This document shows positions 55,760-64,000 of a DNA stretch of 64,000 nt, piece by piece. Each line of letters begins with the position of its first letter. The stretch's first letter is position 1. The notes beneath the pieces are model-generated. The model was not told the origin of the DNA, made no database searches, and saw nothing but the letters and a program-made list of their open reading frames with translations. This DNA comes from Armigeres subalbatus (taxonomy: Eukaryota; Arthropoda; Insecta; Diptera; Culicidae): contig NC_085140.1 of NCBI RefSeq assembly GCF_024139115.2, forward strand, positions 292,607,293 through 292,671,292. Reading direction: 5' to 3'. Made by a program: the position numbers and the translations under genes.

Positions 55760-58372
55760 TAAGGCCGGAGTGGCCTGTTCTGCACATAAAAGTCTTCTCC
55801 TTTCAGCTCGGTCCATGGCTGCACTTCGCCAACCACGCAGTCTGCGGAGGGTCCGCAAATCGTCCTCCACCTGATCGATCCACCTTGCCCGCTTGTGTCC
55901 GTCGGATCGTTGTCGAGAACCATTTTAACCGGATTACTGTCCGACATTCTGGCTACGTGCCCGGCCCACCGCAGTCTTCCGATTTTCACGGTGTGAACGA
56001 AGGGATGGTTCTCCTAACAGATGATGCAACTAGTGGTTCATTCGCCTCCTCCACGTACCGAACGTCATCTGCACCCCACCATAGATGGTACGCAACACTT
56101 TCCTTTCAAAAACTCCCAGTGCGCGTTGGTCCTTCACAAGCATCGTAGAGAACTACTTGTCTAATAAGCGTTTTGTAGATAGTCAGTTTGGTACGGCGGC
56201 GAACTCTATTCGATCGGAGCGTCTTGCGGAGTCCAAAGTACGTACGATTTCCAGCCACTATGCGCCTCCTAATTTCTCTGCTGGTATCGTTATCGGCGGT
56301 CACCAGTGAGCCCAAGTACACGAATTCTTCAACCACCTCGATTTCGTCACCACCGATAGAAACTCGTGGTGGGTGGCTTACATTGACCTCTCTTGAGCCT
56401 CTTCCTATCATGTACTTCGTCTTCGACGTGTTGATGACTAGTCCAATCCTATTAGCTTCGCTTTTCAGTCTGATGTAGGCTTCCTCCATCCTCTCAAAGT
56501 TACGTGCCATGATATCAATGTCGTCGGCGAAACCAAATAACTGGACGGACTTCGTGAAAATCGTACCACTCGTGTCAATCCCTGCCCTTCGTATTACTCC
56601 CTCCAAAGCGATGTTGAATAGCAGACACGAAAGACCATCACCTTGCCGTAACCCTCTACGCGTTTCGAAGGGACTCGAGAATGCCCCTGAAACTCGAACC
56701 ACGAACTCTCTTGCAATTGGTGTTAGTCGGCGGCATAAAATTTGGGAGAGTACCTTGTAGGCGGCGTTCAGCAATGTGATTGCGCGGTAGTTGCTACAAT
56801 CCAACTTATCGCCCTTTTTGTAGATGGGACACACGACACCTTCCATCCACTCCTGCGGCAGAACCTCATCCTCCCAAACCTTGGTAATCACCCAGTGCAG
56901 CGCTCTAGCCAGTGCTTCACCACCGTGTTTAAACAGCTCTCCTGGTAGTTGGTCAACTCCAGGGGCTTTGTTGTTTTTCAGCCGGCCGATCTCCTCCTGG
57001 ATTTCCTGGATATTCGGAGCCGGAAGTCGCATGTCCTGCGCGCGTGCTCCTAGGTTCATTACCATACCGCCACCGTTGTCTGCCATATCGCCATTCAGGT
57101 GCTCTTCGTAGTGCTGCCGCCACCTTTGGATCACCTCACACTCGTTCGTAAGAAGGTTCCCGTTTATGTCCTTATACATATCGGGCTGTGGCACGTGGCC
57201 CTTACGTGAACGGGTTAACTTCTCATAGAACTTTCGTGCGTTATTAGCGTGGTACAGTTCTTCCGTCTCTTCACGGTCGCGATCTTCCTGTTGGCGCTTT
57301 TTCCTCCGAAAAATCGAGTTTTGTCTGTTCCGCGCCCGTTTGTATCGTGCCTCGTCCGCCCTTGTGCGGTGTTGCAGCAATCTCGCCCATGCTGCATTCT
57401 TCTCCTCAACTAACTGCTCACATTCGCCGTCATACCAGTCGTTTCTCTGATCCGGGGCCACCGTGCCTAGTGCGGCGGTTGCGGTGCTTCCAATGGCAGA
57501 TCGAGTATCTCTCCAGCCACCTTCAAGAGATGCTGCGCCTAGCTGCTCTTCCGTTGGGAGTGCCGCTTCCAGCTGCTGCGCGTAGTCTTGGGCTAGTCTA
57601 CCGTCTTGCAGCCGCCCAGTGTTTAGCCGCGGCGGACGACTCCGACGCGTGTTGATCACCGTCGAGCGTTTTGAGCGCAGACATACTGCAACGAGGTAGT
57701 GGTCGGATTCAATATTCGCACTGCGGTAAGTGCGTACGTTCGTGATGTCGGAGAAGAATTTACCTTCGATTAGAACGTGGTCGGTTTGGTTTTCCGTTAC
57801 TCGATTAGGTGATTTCCATGTGGCCTTGTGGATATTCTTGCGGGGGAAAAAAGTGCTTCGGACTACCATTCCGCGGGAGGCTGCAAAGTTTATGCATCGT
57901 TGGCCGTTGTCGTTCGATTCGGTATGCAGACTATCCGGTCCGATGACCGGTCTATACATTTCCTCCCTTCCTACCTGTGCGTTCATGTCACCGATGACGA
58001 TTTTGACGTCCTGCAGTGGGCATCCATCGTATGTCTGCTCCAGCTGCGCATAGAACGCTTCTTTCTCGTCGTCGGATCTCCCTTCGTGTGGGCAGTGCAC
58101 GTTGATGATGCTATAGTTGAAGAAACGGCCTTTTATCCTCAGCTTGCACATCCTTGCGTTGATTGGCTGCCACCCAATCACGCGTTGGCGCATCTTTCCC
58201 AGCACTATGAAGCCGGTTCCCAGCTCGTTGGTGGTGCCACAGCTTTGGTAGAAGGTAGCCGCTCGATGCCCGCTTTTCCACACTTTCTGTCCTGTCCAGA
58301 AGATTTCCTGCAGCGCTACGACATCGAAGTTGCGGGGATGTAATTCATCGTAGATTATCCTGTCGCAACCAG
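55760..58372 (-). mobile_element. RTE-type LINE, internally deleted and truncated
   Basis: Minus strand, in order: endonuclease (NFDVVALQEIFWTGQK near 58330, YSIINVHCPHEGRSDDEKEA, KIVIGDMNAQVG, ENQTDHVLIEGKFFSD, SDHYLVA), linker, RT (LKNNKAPGVDQLPGELFKHG, PIYKKGDKLDCSNYRAITLL, FETRRGLRQGDGLSCLLFN, GFADDIDIMARN) and, in another frame, the C-terminal IGRLRWAGHVARMSDSNPV near 55980. The RT stretch between fingers and palm (the AGFR..RST and catalytic Asp box) is missing: QILCRRLTPIAREF jumps to GAFSSPFETRRGLRQG. The 5' end is cut by the 3' end of the Jockey element at about 58372. The endonuclease motif set is RTE-like. Confidence 0.85.
56106..58283 (-). pseudogene. Endonuclease-RT ORF of the RTE-like LINE (725 codons)
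   Basis: The longest open frame of the element; it contains the catalytic endonuclease residues (DMNA, SDH) and FADD of the RT, but lacks the RT segment described in the parent entry. Homology continues upstream of its first Met to about 58370 and downstream in another frame, so neither ATG nor stop is original. Confidence 0.8.
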
Positions 58373-58622
58373 TAGTAGTAAAATTCTTCTTTATTTACAC
58401 ATTTTTTGTTCTACAATTATTTTTACCATGTACAGTGATCGGCCGGCTTGGCCCTCCAACTCCAATTTTAATTATTATTATTATTATTATTATTTTTATG
58501 TTTCTACTTAATTTTTAAAATCTAATGTATCATGACGGCCTTCAGGAGGCGCTAGTGTGTTTTTTAAAATTTGATAACCTAACTACTATGTACACTAATA
58601 TTTACAATAAAAATTTGATAAC
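58373..58622 (-). other. 3' UTR and tail of the Jockey-type LINE
   Basis: Downstream of the stop on the minus strand: atttgataacct repeats near 58572 and 58614 and an (AAT)n run. Junction with the RTE-like LINE at about 58372. Confidence 0.55.
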
Positions 58623-60770
58623 CTAGATTGGAGCTAGCGCCCTAAGCGCTTCTTGGTCCGAGTGCAAGCAACGGACCCTAAACTTTTCTTTACACTCACC
58701 AAAGCGTTCATGTAAGGTTTTTATTCCGGCCAGACGGTGGACCTCGGATGTTCTTGTCCTGGGAGGGGTGTTGAGGATCATCCTCAGGAATTTGTTTTGG
58801 ACCCGTTGAAGTTTGAGGTGGTGGGTTTTAGCGCAGCTCTCCCAGACCGGCATGCCATATTCGATCACAGGGAGGATGATTTGCTTGTAGACAGCAAGCT
58901 TATTTTTCAGGGACAATGACGACCGGCGGTTGATCATAGGATACAGTAGTTTCAACAAGACGTTACACTTTGTCACCGTTTTGTCAACCTGTTGCCTGAA
59001 AATAAGCTTGCTGTCGAGGGTCAAGCCAAGGTAGTCGGCCTCATTGACCCATTCCACTGTCGTGCCATTGAGGATGATTTTACAGTCCCCAGGCGGAACA
59101 AGTTTAGGGGATTTGGAGTGGGGGAAAATGATGACCTGGGTCTTCGCCGCGTTGATACAGATCTTCCAGCTGGTGAGGTACTCTGTCAGGGCATCCAGGC
59201 CTCGTTGGAGTTTTGCCACTAGCGCTCTGATCACTCTACCGTTATAGACGATGGAGGTGTCATCTGCGAACAGAGACAGAATGCCGCCTTCTGGAGGTTC
59301 TGGCATGTCGGAGGTGAACAGATTGAAAAGCAGGGGCCCGAGGATACTACCCTGGGGGACGCCTGCGACAATGTTGTGCACATTGGAACTCGCTCCGCTG
59401 ATTGAGACCCGGAATGTCCTTGCCGACAGGTAATTGTTGATGATTTTCACCAGGTAGCTGGGAAGATTGTAGCGTTGTAGTTTGTACACCAGGCCATCAT
59501 GCCATACATTGTCAAATGCCTTCTCGACATCGAGTAAGGCCATGGCGGATGTTTTTGAGACAAACTTGTTCCGTCTGAGGACGTTGGTAACTCGAGTCAG
59601 TTGGTGTACAGTTGACCGACCGCGTCGGAAACCAAACTGTTCCTCGAGCAAGATGTTGAGATTTTCGGCAGACTCAAGTAACCGATGATGAATAGCTTTT
59701 TCGAATAGCTTGGATAACCCTGAGAGAAGGCTGATGGGTCGATAACTTTTGGGGGAGGAAGGATCCTTCCCAGGCTTCCGGATGGGCATGACTTTCGCTG
59801 ACTTCCAGGATGATGGGAAGTAGCTGAGCCGGAGACACTGATTAAAGATCAGCGAGAGATGCTCAAAGAACAGAGCACTCATGTGTTTGAGCTCGAGATT
59901 CAGGATGCTGTCGAAGCCTGGGGCCTTCATGTTCTTCGACGATTTGATATAGGCCGCCAATTCGTCAGCTGAGATCTCCAACTCCTCCGAGAAGTCGTTG
60001 GGAATCAAATGGATGTTGTTAGCATGCTCGTTGACGGCTGCTTCGTGTGGACTGACGATGTTCTGCCCAAGATTGTGTGAGCTGACGAAGTGACGACCTA
60101 TTTCAGCGACCTTCTCTGCGGGAGTTATCAAGCGATCCTTAGAGCCATTATTGTCTAGCGGGATCAAAGGTGGAATGGGCCGAGGCTTGGATTTTAGAAT
60201 TTTGGTCATTTTCCAGAACGGCTTAGCATAATCTGGGAGAGTGCGGATCTTATTCGAGAAGTCGTTATTTTTGAGGTCCACCATTCTGGCCTTGATAATT
60301 TTTGTGATTCGATTGCAGCGTGCCTTAAGCTCAGGCAGTCCAGTACGCTGAAACTGCCTGCGAGTGACATTCCGCAATCGAATCAAATCTTTGGTGAGTG
60401 TATCGATGTTTAAGGAGTTGCTTACCTGCCGAGCCGTCGGTACGTGTTGCTCTCGGGCCGCCGTGATCGCCTCCTCGATAGCGCACAGCTGGCGGTCGAT
60501 ACTTTCCGGCGTCTCCGGACGCACCTCGTAGTCGACGGTGTTATCGACGCACTGCTGGAACCGCTGCCAGTTCACTCGGTGGTAGTTCCGCCGTAACTGC
60601 TGGTGCTGTCGCAACCTGCGAAGCCTAGCGACTTGCAGTTCCTTGTTCCAAGCTTCCAATCGTGATCCTTTATTCATCGCCTAGGTCGTTGCCGGTTGTA
60701 TCGAGTCGTATTATGTTTTATGTCGTTCGTAATAGTTGTTTTTAAAGGCGGCTTATTGGGCCTGCACAAA
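58375..60770 (-). mobile_element. Jockey-type LINE with intact RT ORF but no endonuclease
   Basis: Minus-strand element: a GC-rich leader (61020-60680), an RT ORF (60677-58623), a 3' UTR and a tail containing (AAT)n (58470-58497 on plus as attattatt) to about 58375. It interrupts the RTE-like LINE. The endonuclease and gag expected upstream are absent; the ORF begins at a Met close to the RT region. Confidence 0.75.
58623..60677 (-). CDS. Jockey-clade reverse transcriptase ORF (684 residues)
   Basis: Uninterrupted frame. Blocks: NYHRVNWQRFQQCVDNTVDY (link after endonuclease), MKAPGFDSILNLELKHMSAL, SSWKSAKVMPIRKPGKDPSS, SYRPISLLSGLSKLFEKAIH, QFGFRRGRSTVHQLTRV, ALLDVEKAFDNVWHDGLVYK (first Asp), VAGVPQGSILGPLLFNLF, LSLFADDTSIVYNG (catalytic FADD), INAAKTQVIIFPHSKSP, and RVQNKFLRMILNTPPRTRTS. 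These are Jockey-clade RT boxes. The N-terminus is MNKGSRLEAWNKEL..., so the EN domain of normal Jockey ORF2 is lost. Start chosen because it is the first Met; translation from it is untested. LINE-encoded, not a host gene. Confidence 0.88.
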   Translation of the reverse strand: MNKGSRLEAWNKELQVARLRRLRQHQQLRRNYHRVNWQRFQQCVDNTVDYEVRPETPESIDRQLCAIEEAITAAREQHVPTARQVSNSLNIDTLTKDLIRLRNVTRRQFQRTGLPELKARCNRITKIIKARMVDLKNNDFSNKIRTLPDYAKPFWKMTKILKSKPRPIPPLIPLDNNGSKDRLITPAEKVAEIGRHFVSSHNLGQNIVSPHEAAVNEHANNIHLIPNDFSEELEISADELAAYIKSSKNMKAPGFDSILNLELKHMSALFFEHLSLIFNQCLRLSYFPSSWKSAKVMPIRKPGKDPSSPKSYRPISLLSGLSKLFEKAIHHRLLESAENLNILLEEQFGFRRGRSTVHQLTRVTNVLRRNKFVSKTSAMALLDVEKAFDNVWHDGLVYKLQRYNLPSYLVKIINNYLSARTFRVSISGASSNVHNIVAGVPQGSILGPLLFNLFTSDMPEPPEGGILSLFADDTSIVYNGRVIRALVAKLQRGLDALTEYLTSWKICINAAKTQVIIFPHSKSPKLVPPGDCKIILNGTTVEWVNEADYLGLTLDSKLIFRQQVDKTVTKCNVLLKLLYPMINRRSSLSLKNKLAVYKQIILPVIEYGMPVWESCAKTHHLKLQRVQNKFLRMILNTPPRTRTSEVHRLAGIKTLHERFGECKEKFRVRCLHSDQEALRALAPI

Positions 60771-62049
60771 CCTCCTGTCTCGTCGGAGGGCCGTCGTGTC
60801 AGGGCTGTTTAGCGTCCCACCTAACACCAGGACTTGGGCTTGTGCGTTTTGAGCGGCACACGGTCGCTTTGGCGGAGCCTACTTGCGGATTCATGCAGCT
60901 TTTTATAGAGGTTTAACAGGGCCCACTGTCAAACCCCACCACATCCTAGGCAGGCGCCACAACTCGCAGATGGCCTGGGGAGGGATCGTCAAGCCCTTGG
61001 ACATAGTCCCTGCTGCCCAATCTCGTGATTCAATCGTGGTTCAAATCTGCAGAAAATAGAACGGAGCGTTATACCAGTTTTATTTTTTGACATTTGACTG
61101 GTATAAAAAAAGAATCTAGAACAGCTGCTGGGGACATGAATGTTTCAGATACATATTCAAACTGACAGCCCCGAACGATTTGAATCACTACTGATTTTAC
61201 TCTAACAAGCCATGAAAACAAAACAATCGCACTTGTATACAAGTTGAAAAATCTTGGGGTTGTATACAAGACACGACCGATTGACGTAACCTACGTAAAA
61301 CCAAATACAGTAAACTGAACAAATCATTCCGCTCTATATAGAAGAGGAGGAACCATCCCACCGACGCTACTACCCAGTTTTAGCAGCCCCTCTCACTATG
61401 TGAGGGAGTATAACTCCACTGTCTAGCAGCTGGACCACCCCATTCATACATGATACAGGGATGCATGATGCATGAACGAACTAAATTTTTCAATAGTTTA
61501 GCGTTGATAATCAAAAAATTAAATACTACTGGCAAATTAATGGAGAGCTTGCGAATCGATTGATATATAAATTATTAAAATCCATTGAAAGATAAAGGAC
61601 CTACTAATGTTACAAATCTTACATGATTTCGTGACGGTCCCGAATTTGGAAATTTTCATGTCACCCTGTATCCGAGTCTTCCCCTTAGACGTAGTATACG
61701 TAAAAAAAAAATGATTCGGATAGGCGGCCCCCACCGAGGAGGTTTGATAAAACGCGTTGTTCTCGCTCATTTCATGTTGAGGACCATATTTTTTTCGCAA
61801 AGCTGTGTAAAACGAGTTGAAATGTATCATCAGAACCGGTGCCCCCGCAATTGGGGCTTAGTTAAAGAAATTCATCATGGGTTGTAGCCCCCCGAATCAG
61901 TTCATTATCGTAACAGCTATTGAAAAACGTCTCTCACGGTATGCTACATATCGAGAGTGTAAACAGACATGATCAGTGAGAGATTTTCTCATTCTCCTTT
62001 GGATTCAAACCCTGAAAGGCTATAGGATTACTCCAAAAACGATTCCGAT
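60680..62049. other. Segment between the two Jockey pieces
   Basis: 60680-61020 is GC-rich (minus strand leader-like, 'gccctccgacgagacaggag'), perhaps the element's 5' UTR. 61060-61100 has a short palindrome (ttataccagttttatttttt / gactggtataa). 61100-62049 holds no recognised gene. Confidence 0.4.
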
Positions 62050-62562
62050 TTTCACCCAACTGGCAACGTTCTCGTCACTCTCATCGTGGCTTACTGTCCC
62101 ACACAAGCCAAAGTCGACGATGGAACGTCGGCCAAGCTACGAAGGGATATAGTCAAGCTCACTCGGCGGCAGGGGTAGTTCATCATCGCCGGAGACCTGA
62201 ACGCAAAGCACCTATCGTGGGAAAACACCGTCTCCAACCGGAACGGAGTCGTCTGGTCCAACGACGAACTAGAGGGCCACTACACCATCCTGAGCCCTGA
62301 CAGCCCTACAAGGTTGACACGGTCCGGGGCCCATGCTACGCTCGACATCTACATCACGAACATGCACAATCACGTCTCCCAGCCGGTCGTCTTCCAAGAG
62401 CTTAGCTCGGACCACTATCCGGTGGTGGCGGAAGTTGGAACTTCAGTAAATCGGCACGAACTAACAAGGTGAAACTATCATCGAGTGAACTGGCAGCGGT
62501 TCCAGCAGTGCGTCGACAACACCGTCGATTACGAGGTGCGTCCGGAGACGCCGGAAAGTATA
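62050..62562 (+). pseudogene. Jockey-type LINE endonuclease fragment, inverted to the RT ORF
   Basis: Plus strand reads LVTLIVAYCPTQAKVDDGTS, IIAGDLNAKHLSWENTVSNR, ATLDIYITNMHNHVSQPVVF, ELSSDHYPVVAEVG, then NYHRVNWQRFQQCVDNTVDY and EVRPETPESI. The last blocks are the same as in the RT ORF on the minus strand at 60498-60592, so this is the same family. An in-frame stop near 62179 and another near 62471 break it. Ends abruptly at 62562. Confidence 0.78.
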
Positions 62563-62779
62563 AGACTTTATTTTTTTCGCTTTCTTCATACGATGAGAAT
62601 GACTATTATCAGCCCTGAGATACCTAACTCACAATAAGTAGTTGTAATAACAGAAAATAGTAATTTATCCATTTCTTAAGATTGGTTAAACTGATCGATG
62701 TTACCCCGGCGATCAAAGTTCCCCGGATTACGGTACGTTGAAGGAATGTCTCCGAGAAGAACAATTTGTCGGTCATCAT

Positions 62780-62885
62780 CAGGCAGTCATGCGCATCCGG
62801 CGACTGATGAGGGTTTGGTGGAAGGCTGGGAATCGAACCCATGACCATTCGTTTGTAAGGCGAACGTGTCGCCAACTACACCAAC
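62780..62885 (-). repeat. tRNA-related SINE head (Val-like anticodon region)
   Basis: Minus strand: gttggtgtagttggcgacac (A box), anticodon-like hairpin ttcgccttacaaacgaa, B box ggttcgattcc, then cctcatcagtcgccggatgc tail. The SINE body probably runs to about 62620. Family match with 2140-2230. Confidence 0.7.
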
Positions 62886-64000
62886 AACTGTAGATTAGGA
62901 AATATTCTATAAAGTCTTCGGGTTTGTTATACATATTTAAATAGTTAATGGACGGCCTCATGAAACGGTCTTTCACATGCGGGGCGATTTCTATAGTAAT
63001 TTCCATACAAACAGTTAAAAATTTAGGAAGTACAACAAAACAGCAAACGCCATCGTTTAAGCACAGGGGAGCGAAAAAGTCAAAAATTGAATCACTCTAC
63101 CCCACATCTTCCCAAAGGACATAATCTTATGTCAAAAAATCTTACATGGAGAGAGAGGGCTGAAGAACCCAGAAAAAAAACTTTTACGTAATAAGACGAT
63201 TGGCACCATGTGAAAGGTATCAACTGAATTGATTGCAAAACAGCACATAGAAAGAAGCTTTCAAGAGGGAGTCGGCGATAATAGACTAGACCGTAATCCC
63301 TGATAAGACAAAATAGCTACACAGTTTAAGGGAGAGGGAGATCTGTCTTGGAGCAGGCCAAGTGTTGTAAGTGCTGATTTTGGATTTGCTTTCGTTTGGT
63401 GAGGATATGCACGTTGCGCGTAGTTGGATAACATGTCATTTTATTAACGCCAAAAAAACATTCCTGAAAATTATGAAAATGAGTTGATTAAAATGAATCT
63501 ATTTTCATTCTACACATATTTGTCGTATGTAAAACGTGATGTTGCTTCAAAATAAACGTACTTGATCGTAGTTGGAAACACGTTCATCTTTCGATTATCA
63601 TATTCAATGAATCATCTCCCCACAATCAATCAAAGCACGATGCATGCACGGGCATCGCATCATCAGCGACTCAGTATATGACATCATCTGTTTACTAAGG
63701 ATTACTCACAGTGCTTTACTCGCGAACTACGAGTGAGTATGATTATCGCACACATGTAATGCGACTGTGAGTTTGGTCGCCCCGCAAGGAAGCGCGAACG
63801 GTTGCGCGCTCACACACACTCTAGTCACGTGGGTGGCATTGAAGACTTTACGATGGCATTGTGGCAAGGGTCGGTGTCGCTCCGTGTCGTTGGCAACGGG
63901 GGGGTTAACCAGGCGCTCCTGATTAAGTCGCGGTCGCGGTCGGTGACAAACCGCAGCCGACTCACGGTTGTTTCGTTCTTTATACGAGGCGTGCCATATA
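62886..64000. other. Right edge of the window, no gene seen
   Basis: GC-rich towards the end (63780-64000), with TATA-like and CpG-rich stretches but no ORF or myosin exon recognised. It may be the edge of another element or the 5' flank of the gene. Confidence 0.3.

Noticed and set aside
46178..64000. Search for the N-terminal myosin exon
   Set aside because: No segment with a DFVLLD- or ENL.LR-like translation next to a minus-strand donor was seen; short exons are easily missed by eye, so absence is not proven.

Overview
This is a gene-poor, repeat-dense window of an insect genome. The signs point to a culicine mosquito, probably Aedes. The one host gene matches the Drosophila myosin ID gene Myo31DF. 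One of its introns is 18.9 kb long and packed with transposable elements (TEs). The repeats are of mosquito type: Jockey and RTE LINEs, a copia element with the half-tRNA primer site, tRNA-headed SINEs and many small palindromic MITEs. No bacterial gene, rRNA, CRISPR array or clearly functional tRNA gene is visible. The species call is inference.

Host gene: seven exons of an unconventional class-I myosin lie on the minus strand between 46177 and 23187. They encode 979 residues: motor, IQ neck and TH1 tail to the stop codon. Only about the first 30 residues are missing; that exon must lie above 46177 and I did not find it, so it may be outside the window.

Left flank (1-23000, downstream of the gene): SINE and MITE copies; a decayed, 3'-truncated copia element (about 3396-7757); a degenerate 24-bp array (10430-11400); and a very AT-rich, decayed LINE (about 11820-17830) that reads an OTU-type cysteine-protease signature, then an APE-type endonuclease, then a reverse transcriptase. 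It is broken by two further insertions. From 17830 to 23000 there are microsatellites and small MITEs.

Large intron (25959-44885): LINE fragments (R1-like endonuclease, an RT-bearing LINE, a CR1/Jockey-type 3' end), a copia RNase H fragment split by a TTAA-flanked MITE, several SINE heads, and a 3.87-kb non-autonomous hAT-like element (37200-41067) enclosing a second 24-bp array.

Upstream part (46178-64000, probably first intron or 5' flank): decayed LINE pieces, large foldbacks, a cluster of sequences resembling histone 3' stem-loops, an RTE-type LINE with an internal RT deletion, and a Jockey-type RT ORF facing an inverted endonuclease fragment of the same family.

The most unusual items are the OTU-bearing LINE, the number of near-perfect foldbacks that would be transcribed within Myo31DF introns, insertions with readable target-site duplications, and the recurring histone stem-loop-like motif. 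All TE coding sequences except the Jockey RT ORF are visibly broken.
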